Shown: positions 7,990 through 16,276 of the stretch, piece by piece
Position numbering within the stretch: the first letter of the stretch is position 1
How the letters are laid out: the number at the start of each line of letters is the position of its first letter
From: an uncultured Alphaproteobacteria bacterium
GTDB taxonomy: Bacteria; Pseudomonadota; Alphaproteobacteria; Rhodobacterales; Rhodobacteraceae
Direction: 5' to 3'
Length of the DNA: 64,000 bases
Assembly: GCA_902533625.1 (NCBI GenBank)
Contig: CACAMI010000001.1
Coordinates: forward strand, 1-64,000
Position numbers and translations under genes: made by a program
Notes under the pieces: model-generated
What the model was told of the DNA's origin: nothing
Seen by the model: only the letters and a program-made list of their open reading frames with translations
The model's database searches: none

Positions 7990-9587
7990 AAATGAAAAAA
8001 TACGACGTCGCAATTAGTGGATGTGGTCCTGTAGGAGCTATGCTGAGTTTGTTGCTGGCTAAGGGTGGATTGAAAGTCCTCGTCATTGAAAAAGAATTGA
8101 AGGTTTTCAATAAACCACGGGCAATTGTTTTAGATTCTGAAGCCATGAGAATTCTACAGTTTTGTGGGGTTGCTCACCAGTTAGGAGATTCAATTAAACC
8201 TCACCCTGGAACTGATTATATTGGCCTTGATGGACAGCTTATAAAAGTTTTTGATCCGCAGCCTCCGCCTTTTCAATTAGGATGGCCAGCGACCTTAACT
8301 TTTATACAACCTATTCTTGAACGTTTACTAAGAAAAAGAATTAATAACCAAAAAAATATTCACCTACTTCTGGGAAATGAATTAGTTGATGTGTCGGAAG
8401 CTAATAAGTCCGTTGAGATAAAGGTAAGGGGTTCATCTTCTAAGGACTCGAAAACCTTTTCAGCTAAATATCTAATTGGCTGTGATGGAGGAAATAGTGT
8501 TGTTCGAACAGCCATGAACGTTGGTGTTGAAGACTTAGGAGTAGACGAAGATTGGTTGGTTGTAGATGCTTATTTAATTAAAGAAACAAAACTACCTCCA
8601 AAATTTATACAATACTGCTGGCCCTCACGACCTGCTACTTTCGTTTTGGGTCCCAGAAATGTAAGAAGGTGGGAAATAAAAATTCTTCCAGGAGAAGATC
8701 TAAAAGATTTTGAAAGAAAAGAAAAAGTTATGGAAGTTCTGTCAAATTATGTCGACGTAAGTGCCTTAAAAATTTGGCGAACGGCCACCTATAAACACAG
8801 AGTAACAAGTAGCAAAAAATGGAAGATAAACAATATTTTTATCGCTGGTGATTCTGCGCACAGAACCCCTCCTTTTCTTGGGCAGGGACTGTGTACTGGA
8901 ATTAGAGATGTGGCAAATCTATCATGGAAAATACTCCATACAGAAAAGTTTGGATTAAATGATAAAATCTTAAACACATATGAAAAGGAAAGAAAACCTC
9001 ATGCCAAAGTGGTTATCAAACATGCAAAGGAATTTGGAAAAATCATTGGGGAACTTAATCTAGAAAGGGCAAAAAAAAGAGATGCTATTTTAAGGCCGCA
9101 GTTGATTAGTGGTAAAATGGAAACCACCCGGCAAAAATTCATCCCAGACATAAAGGGTAATCTGTTAATACAGAAGAGCCTTAAGACAAAGGAACGCCGC
9201 AATGGAGGAACTCTATTTGTTCAGCCAAGATTAAGGTTTCCTAAAGGTCAAGAAAAACTTATGGATGATGTCATACCTATGTCCTTTTTATACATAAGTA
9301 CTGGATTGAATCAGCAGGTCTGGATGAATCCTTACGAAACGTTTTGGAGAAAACTTGGAGGAATTAGAATTATAATAATGAAGGATACCGAAAGAAAAGA
9401 AACCACTCCAAAAGAAATTGTAATTACAAAAGAAGTGGGGAAAATTTTTAGTGACTGGTCTTCAAAAATGTCGTGTGAGGCCGTACTGGTTAGGCCTGAT
9501 AGATACGTGTTTTCAACAATTCACAACCAAGAGGATATCAATGCAGCTATAAAAAAATTAAGGACAATATTTTCTCAGAAGCACTAA
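7953..9587 (+). CDS. FAD-dependent aromatic hydroxylase (MhpA/PheA-like group A monooxygenase)
   Basis: A flavoprotein monooxygenase of the PHBH fold that would hydroxylate an aromatic ring with NAD(P)H and oxygen. It resembles 3-(3-hydroxyphenyl)propionate hydroxylase. Three fingerprints are present: GxGxxG in ISGCGPVGAML, the DG motif GCDGGNSVVR, and the GD motif AGDSAHRTPPFLGQG. The track start at 7926 is too early. ATG 7953 has a perfect AGGAGG 6 nt upstream inside the previous gene; ATG 7992 (MKKYDVAIS) fits the family N-terminus better. I report 7953 with 7992 as the alternative. It overlaps the deiminase-like gene and converges with the MmgE gene with a 4-bp overlap. Confidence 0.87.
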   Translation: MFDQTSIKRQHLKMKKYDVAISGCGPVGAMLSLLLAKGGLKVLVIEKELKVFNKPRAIVLDSEAMRILQFCGVAHQLGDSIKPHPGTDYIGLDGQLIKVFDPQPPPFQLGWPATLTFIQPILERLLRKRINNQKNIHLLLGNELVDVSEANKSVEIKVRGSSSKDSKTFSAKYLIGCDGGNSVVRTAMNVGVEDLGVDEDWLVVDAYLIKETKLPPKFIQYCWPSRPATFVLGPRNVRRWEIKILPGEDLKDFERKEKVMEVLSNYVDVSALKIWRTATYKHRVTSSKKWKINNIFIAGDSAHRTPPFLGQGLCTGIRDVANLSWKILHTEKFGLNDKILNTYEKERKPHAKVVIKHAKEFGKIIGELNLERAKKRDAILRPQLISGKMETTRQKFIPDIKGNLLIQKSLKTKERRNGGTLFVQPRLRFPKGQEKLMDDVIPMSFLYISTGLNQQVWMNPYETFWRKLGGIRIIIMKDTERKETTPKEIVITKEVGKIFSDWSSKMSCEAVLVRPDRYVFSTIHNQEDINAAIKKLRTIFSQKH

Positions 9588-10927
9588 TTGACTTTTTCTT
9601 TTTCAATGGGAACATATAAAAGATCTAATAGGTTGGAAAGATTGCCGTCTTGAATGAGTTCTCTAGTTGCATTTTCTATTTTCTCTGCCTTATCTAAGCC
9701 TATTATATTTTCTGAAAGCCTAAAAAATTTTGATGTTAATTCAGCTTTTTCCGGCGGCTCGTCTGCTGTCCACCTAGGGTTAACAAAATCACTTTTAAGG
9801 ATAGTACCATTTTTCAAATGCAACTTCGCAGAAGCATATCTCTGATCAGGAAATTGAGAATTGCAAAAGTCATTTTCAACCATTTTTAAAGACTTTGAAA
9901 TTCTAAGGACCTCAGAATTATTAAGAAAACTGTCAGACACTTCATGAACTCCTACACTACCTGTAACAAGTGCAACTGCGCAGGGGTAGGAGGTAGAATA
10001 TTGGGCTTCTTCCGTGTTTTTTGGTTCACTAACTGCAAGCCGTACAGCTTCATGAAATGTAGAAACTTCTATTTCCTCGACTTGCTCTGATGAAATATTG
10101 TATTTTTCCTTTATAGATAAAACTGCTTCAATTGGACCTTGTGCCCATCTGCATACAGGGTAAGGCTTAAAGTACTGTCGATCAATAAGCCAATTCTCTC
10201 CTAAATCTTCCCAGAACATTTTTGCGTCATTACTTTCAACGGTTAATGCCGGGGCACCGGTAAATCCTTCCTTTGCCAAAAAGGCCGCTGAAACTCCAGA
10301 CATTGCACCAAAACCAGAGCCGTCTTTAAGCATACTAGGAGAATCAATACACCTCATCATTTGGCTGCGTGGCCCATGATATTCTGCAATTCCAAGAGCA
10401 TGACGTGTTTCTTCATATCCAAGCCCCAACCTTCTGGCCCCTAATGCTGCAACAGCTAAGGAAACCCAAGCTCCAGATGTATGATAGTCTGGAACCGTTG
10501 CATGTAATGCTAAAGCCAACCTGCTTCCTAACTCATAACCCAAAGTTATATCAGTAAGAAAAGATTGACCTCCTAAAGATTTAGTTACGTCAGCAAAAGC
10601 AACAGCTGCCGGAAACACTCCACATCCCACATGACCTTTTGCTCCGTTAAAGCCATCGTGAGCATCAATTGAGTCTATAGTCATTCCTCCTGCTAAAGCC
10701 GCTCCTGCTGGACTGACGTTTCTTCCATCAAAAAGAAGTTTGGTTTTATATTTATTTGAGCCAAACGTCTCAACAGCATGTTCACAAATTAGCTTAGATA
10801 ACTTCGTCGTAGTTCCGGAAATTCCGACACCTATCAAGTCCAAAACACAATTCTCTGCCATTTCCTGAGATTTCTGAGGAATATCAGAAAATTTCAATTC
10901 ATGAATAAAATCTATGACTTTCTTCAT
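9584..10927 (-). CDS. MmgE/PrpD family protein
   Basis: A 447-aa member of the MmgE/PrpD fold, which includes 2-methylcitrate dehydratase, cis-aconitate decarboxylase and iminodisuccinate epimerase. The landmark region around the active site (SIDAHDGFNGAKGHVG) and the all-alpha plus lid architecture fit. No prpB, prpC or acnD lies nearby, so a methylcitrate-cycle role is not supported. It is convergent with the FAD hydroxylase (4-bp overlap) and divergent from betC across a 115-bp gap, which should hold both promoters. Likely a carboxylic-acid lyase, dehydratase or epimerase of a peripheral catabolic pathway. Confidence 0.88.
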   Translation of the reverse strand: MKKVIDFIHELKFSDIPQKSQEMAENCVLDLIGVGISGTTTKLSKLICEHAVETFGSNKYKTKLLFDGRNVSPAGAALAGGMTIDSIDAHDGFNGAKGHVGCGVFPAAVAFADVTKSLGGQSFLTDITLGYELGSRLALALHATVPDYHTSGAWVSLAVAALGARRLGLGYEETRHALGIAEYHGPRSQMMRCIDSPSMLKDGSGFGAMSGVSAAFLAKEGFTGAPALTVESNDAKMFWEDLGENWLIDRQYFKPYPVCRWAQGPIEAVLSIKEKYNISSEQVEEIEVSTFHEAVRLAVSEPKNTEEAQYSTSYPCAVALVTGSVGVHEVSDSFLNNSEVLRISKSLKMVENDFCNSQFPDQRYASAKLHLKNGTILKSDFVNPRWTADEPPEKAELTSKFFRLSENIIGLDKAEKIENATRELIQDGNLSNLLDLLYVPIEKEKVN

Positions 10928-11042
10928 TTCTATAAACTACCACTGGAAAATTCAGGTATATTGAAAAATAGTTTGACCCCAAAATCTTTTTCAGTCACGT
11001 TAATTTTCACTTTATTTACTGCAATTATGAAAGGTTGCTCAA

Positions 11043-12569
11043 ATGAAGCCAAATATAGTTATCATAATGGCGGATCAATTGGCACCCCATTTTTGTGGTA
11101 CATACGGCCACAAAGTTGCAAAGACACCAAACATTGATTCCTTGGCAAAAGGTGGAATGAGGTTCGATGCAGCCTACTGCAACTCGCCACTTTGTGCTCC
11201 GTCTCGATTTTCATTCATGTCCGGCCAGCTTGTGAGTCGAATTGCTGCCTATGACAACGCATCTGAATTCAAGGCTGCTACTCCAACATTTGCACATTAT
11301 TTAAAGACATTAGGATATAGAACATGCCTTAGCGGCAAAATGCATTTCGTAGGACCTGATCAAAAACACGGATTCCAAGATCGAATTACGACAGATATTT
11401 ATCCATCTGACTTTGCCTGGACGCCAGATTGGGAAGCTCCAGATGAGAGAATAGATAAATGGTATCACAATATGCAGACAGTAAAAGAAAGTGGCGTTGC
11501 AGTAGCCACTTTTCAAACAGATTATGATGACGAGGTGGGTTTTGCTGCTAAACGATGGTTAATTGATAGAGGTCGAGACAGGGCAAATGGGAAAAAAGAA
11601 CCTTTTGCAATGGTGGCAAGCTTTATACATCCTCATGACCCATATGTTGCAAAGCCTGAATGGTGGAATCTTTATTCAGACAATCAAATTGAACTGCCCG
11701 AATGCAAAATACCAACTGAAAAAATGGATCCTTTTTCTCAAAGATTAATGGATGGTATTGAGGCGAGTTATGTTCCCCTTAGCAATGAGGAAATTATAAG
11801 AGCTCGTCGAGCCTATCTTGCAAATGTCAGTTACTTCGATAGTAAAGTTGGAGAAATAGTAAAGACATTAAAAGATATAAATGAAATCGAAAATACCTTG
11901 ATTATTGTAACCGCTGATCATGGAGACATGCTTGGTGAAAGAGGGCTATGGTATAAAATGAATTTTTTTGAACACTCTGCCAGAGTTCCCCTGATTTTTT
12001 CAGGACCAGGCGTGGTTAAAGGTGCTACTAGAAATGCTTGCTCTCTAGTAGATATACTACCAACTCTTTTGGAGGTGGCAGGTGGGGGAGAAGACATTTT
12101 AGGAGAGCCAATAGATGGAAGGAGTTTATTACCTTTAGCCAGAGGCGAAAAAGATAAAAAAAATGAAGCCATTGGAGAATATTGTGCTGAAATGACTCCA
12201 TATCCTGTCTTCATGATAAGAAGAGATAACTTCAAATACATTCATTGTGATCCAGATCCACCACAAATGTATAACTTAGATGAAGATCCACTCGAAAAAA
12301 ACAATCTCGCCTTTGACTCAATTTATAGCAGTCATGTTGAAAACTTTTCCATAGAAGTTTCTGAAAGATGGAATAGCGAAAAACTTCGTTTAGATATAAT
12401 AAATACGCAAAAATCCAGGAGAGCCTTGCATTCGGCAATGGAGGCAGGTGCGGGGGAACATTGGGATTATGATCCGCCAAGTGATGCTAGCCAAAAATAT
12501 GTCAGAAATCACATGGATTGGACCGTTGCAGCCGAACGCTATAGATTCCCACCTTACAAGAGTAAATGA
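11043..12569 (+). CDS. betC: Choline-sulfatase
   Basis: Hydrolyses choline-O-sulfate to choline and sulfate, feeding glycine betaine synthesis or catabolism. The 508-aa protein shows the sulfatase signature CNSPLCAPSRFSFMSG, in which the cysteine of CAPSR becomes formylglycine. Metal-binding MADQ is near the N-terminus and TADHGDMLGE lies mid-protein. The C-terminus (WDYDPPSDASQKYVRNHMDW, RFPPY) matches the choline-sulfatase C-terminal domain, which separates BetC from other arylsulfatases. No signal peptide, so it is cytosolic. The start is ATG 11043. The convergent gene ends 6 bp away. No betA, betB or betI is in the window. A sulfatase-maturing enzyme must be supplied from elsewhere. Confidence 0.92.
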   Translation: MKPNIVIIMADQLAPHFCGTYGHKVAKTPNIDSLAKGGMRFDAAYCNSPLCAPSRFSFMSGQLVSRIAAYDNASEFKAATPTFAHYLKTLGYRTCLSGKMHFVGPDQKHGFQDRITTDIYPSDFAWTPDWEAPDERIDKWYHNMQTVKESGVAVATFQTDYDDEVGFAAKRWLIDRGRDRANGKKEPFAMVASFIHPHDPYVAKPEWWNLYSDNQIELPECKIPTEKMDPFSQRLMDGIEASYVPLSNEEIIRARRAYLANVSYFDSKVGEIVKTLKDINEIENTLIIVTADHGDMLGERGLWYKMNFFEHSARVPLIFSGPGVVKGATRNACSLVDILPTLLEVAGGGEDILGEPIDGRSLLPLARGEKDKKNEAIGEYCAEMTPYPVFMIRRDNFKYIHCDPDPPQMYNLDEDPLEKNNLAFDSIYSSHVENFSIEVSERWNSEKLRLDIINTQKSRRALHSAMEAGAGEHWDYDPPSDASQKYVRNHMDWTVAAERYRFPPYKSK

Positions 12570-12575
12570 ATTATT

Positions 12576-13154
12576 TTATTTCTCATCCATCACAGATAAT
12601 TTATCCATTCCTTTACCGCGCCAAAGAACAAAAGTAAGAATTGGCTCTGAAGATGTTATCATTGAGTGGCTCTGCCAACTCTTGTGAAAGCAGGTTTCAT
12701 TTACTTTCAATAGCTTTTCGCCTTCTTTTGTCCTGAACAAGCCACTTCCTGCTAATATAAAATAAATTTCCTCTGCTTCATGGCTGTGCCAATCGTACGT
12801 TAATTCCTCTCCCCAGTATGCTATAAAGCCTCTAATTTTATTAGAATGATAATGTCCTTCAGGACCAATCAACTCATAATACCCATACCTATTTAAGAAA
12901 TCAGAACCCACTTCCTCTTCTTTGTAGGTACGTTGCCAATTAACTAATGAAGTATTTTCCTTTATAATTTCAATTAAATTTTGGGTTTCTTCAGTTCCTC
13001 TTAATTCAAATTTTGACACTAGTTCGGTGGCAGGTATATTTTCAGAAGGCTGATCAACTTTTACTAAATCATCTGGCCACTCTACAAATTCCCTTAATTC
13101 AGAATTTTCTTTATGAACCTTTCGAGCGCTCTCTAAAATTAACTCTAAACTCAT
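12576..13154 (-). CDS. DMSP lyase, DddQ-like cupin
   Basis: Predicted to cleave dimethylsulfoniopropionate to DMS and acrylate. This 192-aa single-cupin protein belongs to the bacterial DMSP-lyase cupin group. The metal-site segment is Y120, H123, H125, E129, Y131 (LTYDWHSHEAEEIYFILAG), followed by H163 and W178. From memory, length and positions coincide with the active-site residues described for Ruegeria lacuscaerulensis DddQ; this needs an alignment. The motif YYELIGPEGHYHSNKIRGF before the barrel also fits. Its ATG overlaps the stop of the upstream dehydrogenase gene by 4 nt, so the two form an operon. Other cupins with different substrates share the fold, so activity is inferred. Confidence 0.75.
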   Translation of the reverse strand: MSLELILESARKVHKENSELREFVEWPDDLVKVDQPSENIPATELVSKFELRGTEETQNLIEIIKENTSLVNWQRTYKEEEVGSDFLNRYGYYELIGPEGHYHSNKIRGFIAYWGEELTYDWHSHEAEEIYFILAGSGLFRTKEGEKLLKVNETCFHKSWQSHSMITSSEPILTFVLWRGKGMDKLSVMDEK

Positions 13155-14236
13155 GTTGTAACCACAATATTTCCAGTATGCTTTTTAGCTATAAATGTTT
13201 CTTGAGCTTCCCTTAGTTCATGCAATTTAAAAGTTGCGGCGAGGCATGGCTTAATTTGACCAGTCTCAATATACTTAACTAAGTCAATTGTAACTTGTGG
13301 GTCTAGGACAGTTGATCCGTGAAAAGATAAGTCCCTGAGATAAAGAGTACGTAAATCCAAGTCAACTATAGGGCCAGCTATTGCCCCTGAACAGACATAT
13401 CGGCCGCCCCTTTCTAGGACATCCACTAAATCCCTCCATATTTTTCCTCCAACCACATCAGCTACAACAGTTATTTTTTCTTCTTTTAAAATTGCTTTAA
13501 TTTTTTCTGGAGATCGGGGCAAAACCTGATCTGCACCAAGCCAAATAACATCTTTGTGCTTTTCAACGGACGCAAGCGCTATTACCTTTGCTTTTCTCCT
13601 TTTTGCAAGTTGTACAAGTGCTCCACCCACTCCTCCAGATGCCCCAGGAATGAGAACAACATCCTCCTCAGAAACGTCAGCTCTATTTAACATTCCTTCG
13701 GCGGTTGCATACGAGCAAGAAAAAGTTGCTAGTTCAGCATCTGTTAAATTTGACTCTATTGAAAGAGCATTGCTGGAAGGAATTGCTGCGTAATCAGCAA
13801 ATCCCCCATCACATTCGGAACCAAAATACCCCGTCTTGCTTTTGTTAAAAGGTTCATTTGGATTTCTTATCCATCCGTCAGTTATTACCCTTTGACCAAT
13901 TCTTGAAGGATTTATTCCTGTACCCACAGCTACTATTTCACCACAAACATCAGCACCTTGAATACGTGGAAATGTGATGGGCTTTCCTCCCCAAGACGGG
14001 TCCTCTTCTCCAGCTTCTTCAAAAGCATCTCCAGTTGTAGCATCTGAGACAGTTTTGGAATACCACCCTGTTCTAGTATTTATGTCAGTATTATTTAGGC
14101 CACAGGCACGAACATGAATTAATACCTCTCCAGCCTTTATATCTGGTACAGGCCAATCATCTCGAAAGACAATTTTTTCAAGACCCCCATGCCCCATAGT
14201 AACCATTGCTTTCATCTTATTTGGCAATGGACCCAT
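13151..14236 (-). CDS. MDR-family alcohol dehydrogenase / quinone oxidoreductase-like protein
   Basis: A 361-aa medium-chain dehydrogenase/reductase. The N-terminal GroES-like domain carries RACGLNNTDINTRTGW, and the Rossmann part has PGASGGVGGALVQLAKRR, the nucleotide-binding loop. The catalytic zinc ligands are not the classical Cys/His set (the CxxN position is typical of zinc-independent reductases), so an enoyl or quinone reductase role is as likely as alcohol oxidation. It is the first gene of a two-gene operon with the DddQ-like cupin (ATGA overlap). A role in acrylate or acryloyl reduction, as AcuI performs in DMSP users, is tempting, but this is not a close AcuI by eye. Confidence 0.82.
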   Translation of the reverse strand: MGPLPNKMKAMVTMGHGGLEKIVFRDDWPVPDIKAGEVLIHVRACGLNNTDINTRTGWYSKTVSDATTGDAFEEAGEEDPSWGGKPITFPRIQGADVCGEIVAVGTGINPSRIGQRVITDGWIRNPNEPFNKSKTGYFGSECDGGFADYAAIPSSNALSIESNLTDAELATFSCSYATAEGMLNRADVSEEDVVLIPGASGGVGGALVQLAKRRKAKVIALASVEKHKDVIWLGADQVLPRSPEKIKAILKEEKITVVADVVGGKIWRDLVDVLERGGRYVCSGAIAGPIVDLDLRTLYLRDLSFHGSTVLDPQVTIDLVKYIETGQIKPCLAATFKLHELREAQETFIAKKHTGNIVVTT

Positions 14237-14299
14237 ACTAATACCCTTTTCATAATCAATTTATGGTAAAGTTCTTTTCAACAGATACCAATAAAAACT

Positions 14300-15649
14300 T
14301 TAATTTAAAACTTGTCCTCGTGTCTTATACCAAAACCTTGTAAGTAAAAAGACTGAGGCAAGAGCAAGACCTGCCACCAATCCAAACCAAACACCTTGAG
14401 GGCCAAGGGCTAACTTTATTCCTAACAAATAACTCGTAGTAAACCCCACTCCCCAGTAACTAATAAGGGCAAATATAAAAGGAACTCGGACATCCTGGAT
14501 ACCACGTAATAAGCCGAGCCCGATAGCCTGCAGACCATCAGTTAATTGAAAACATGCTGCGATCGTCATTAGACCCACCCCAACAGCCATTATAGCTTGG
14601 CTTTCTGGTTGCAAGGTATCTATAAATAAACTTACAAGAGTATGTGGAAACAAGAGGAAAACAAGAATTGCCATAAACGCAAAAACCGCCGACATACTCA
14701 CGGCACAAACGCCTATTCGTCTCAAATCTTCAAGTGAATCCTTACGACCATATGCATTGCCAATTAATGTCGTAGCTACTTGGGAAAGACCAAGGTGAAC
14801 CATAAACGTAACTGCCATAATTTGCATGGCTATTCCGTGAGCAGCCACCTCAATTGGCCCTATCCAACCAACCATAATTGTTACACCAGAAAATAGCCCT
14901 GATTCTGCCAAATAGGTAAGACTAATAGGCACACCTAAGGTAAAAATATTTTTTAGTGAGGAAACATCAGGTCTCCATATGTTTTTAAATAACTCGTGTT
15001 GAGGAAAATAACTTTGTGAATACCAAACAAAAATAAAAAGTATAACCAGTGTACCTCCAAGTGTCGACAACGCTGCACCCTGAATCCCCATCTCTGGAAA
15101 GCCAAAGTTTCCATAAATAAGGATCCAGCCAGTAATGACTTTAAATATCAATCCGGAAACCGTTGCCCACAAAACAATGTTTGTATGTTTTAATCCAGTT
15201 AAATAGCACCGTAACGTAACATCCAGAAGAGCTGGAAACATAACAAATGCCATAATTCGCAAGTATTCTTGCGCGGTCTCCGAAAGTTCCTCTGATTGTC
15301 CAAGAAAAATTAAAACTGTTTCTGACCAATAGAGTATTGGAAAGACAAAAATCGAAAACATGGTTGATAGCCAAATTGCCATCCTTGTGTTTCTGCGTAC
15401 TTGAGTATCTTCACCACGGGCATCATGGGCAGCCACAACTGACATTAACGCATAGGAAAAACCCCCTCCTACAATTAACAGAATGAAAAAAACGGAGCTA
15501 GCTACGATTAATGATGCCAACACTTTAGGATTGTAGTGCCCCAACATCGCAGTATCTACAATCGATGCAGAGAATTGCGCTATATTTCCACCAATAATAG
15601 GAAAACCTAAAAATAATAAAGATTTATAGATAGGGAATGATTTTTCCAT
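14300..15649 (-). CDS. MATE family efflux transporter
   Basis: A twelve-helix inner-membrane Na+ or H+ coupled multidrug/toxin exporter of the MATE family, with two homologous six-helix halves. About 450 aa is the normal length. The opening FPIIGGNIAQFSASIVDTAMLG is the conserved first-helix motif of the NorM/DinF group. The track start at 15658 is TTG; ATG 15649 (MEKSFPIYK) preceded by GGGAG is more likely. It stands alone, divergent from the GFA gene across a ~165-bp AT-rich gap. Substrate unknown. Confidence 0.92.
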   Translation of the reverse strand: MEKSFPIYKSLLFLGFPIIGGNIAQFSASIVDTAMLGHYNPKVLASLIVASSVFFILLIVGGGFSYALMSVVAAHDARGEDTQVRRNTRMAIWLSTMFSIFVFPILYWSETVLIFLGQSEELSETAQEYLRIMAFVMFPALLDVTLRCYLTGLKHTNIVLWATVSGLIFKVITGWILIYGNFGFPEMGIQGAALSTLGGTLVILFIFVWYSQSYFPQHELFKNIWRPDVSSLKNIFTLGVPISLTYLAESGLFSGVTIMVGWIGPIEVAAHGIAMQIMAVTFMVHLGLSQVATTLIGNAYGRKDSLEDLRRIGVCAVSMSAVFAFMAILVFLLFPHTLVSLFIDTLQPESQAIMAVGVGLMTIAACFQLTDGLQAIGLGLLRGIQDVRVPFIFALISYWGVGFTTSYLLGIKLALGPQGVWFGLVAGLALASVFLLTRFWYKTRGQVLN

Positions 15650-15821
15650 ATCTCCCAACTAGGAGGATTTAAAGCACAATACAAGCAATTTATAAAAAAG
15701 CATTCTATAATGGCATATTGTGCTTCATATGTGTGAAACATTAAACTTAAACAGATAAAATAAATAAAAAAAATTCGATACTATGTTAGAATATCGTATT
15801 TTTTAAATGTGAGGGCTATCT

Positions 15822-16244
15822 ATGCCTAAAGCTATAGTGGAAAATTCAAAAAGCAATCACAGAGGGCAATGCTTTTGCGGGTTAATAAAGTTTTCAGTAA
15901 CTGGAGAAACTTTTTGGTCAGCCATATGTCATTGTAATAGCTGCCGCTTGACCTCTGGGGCACCAATCATGGCATGGACTGGATTCATTAAGGAACAGGT
16001 CAAGTGGAAAGGGCCTGCCAGAAAAGAATTTTCCTCATCAGAAGGTGTCACAAGGGGTTTTTGTGGAATATGCGGGACGACATTATCTTATTCAGGTGAA
16101 AAATTTGGGGGTGAAAATATTTTCATATCTACAACCACCTTTGAAAATCCAGAAGTTTTTGTACCAACTGAACAAGTATTTTCATGTGAAAGTCTGACTT
16201 GGTTGTCACTCAATGACAGTATTCCAAAAGTGGATATGTTGTAA
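15822..16244 (+). CDS. GFA (glutathione-dependent formaldehyde-activating)-like zinc protein
   Basis: A 140-aa member of the GFA/CENP-V fold. Zinc cysteines are visible in order: CFCG near residue 18, CHCNSC around residue 46, and CGICG around residue 84. True Gfa activity (S-hydroxymethylglutathione formation) is known for few members, and most of the family is of unknown function. It precedes an aldehyde dehydrogenase by 32 nt on the same strand, so a joint role in aldehyde handling is plausible but inferred. Confidence 0.88.
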   Translation: MPKAIVENSKSNHRGQCFCGLIKFSVTGETFWSAICHCNSCRLTSGAPIMAWTGFIKEQVKWKGPARKEFSSSEGVTRGFCGICGTTLSYSGEKFGGENIFISTTTFENPEVFVPTEQVFSCESLTWLSLNDSIPKVDML

Positions 16245-16276
16245 TCAGTTCCAGTAATAATTAGAGAGATTAAATT

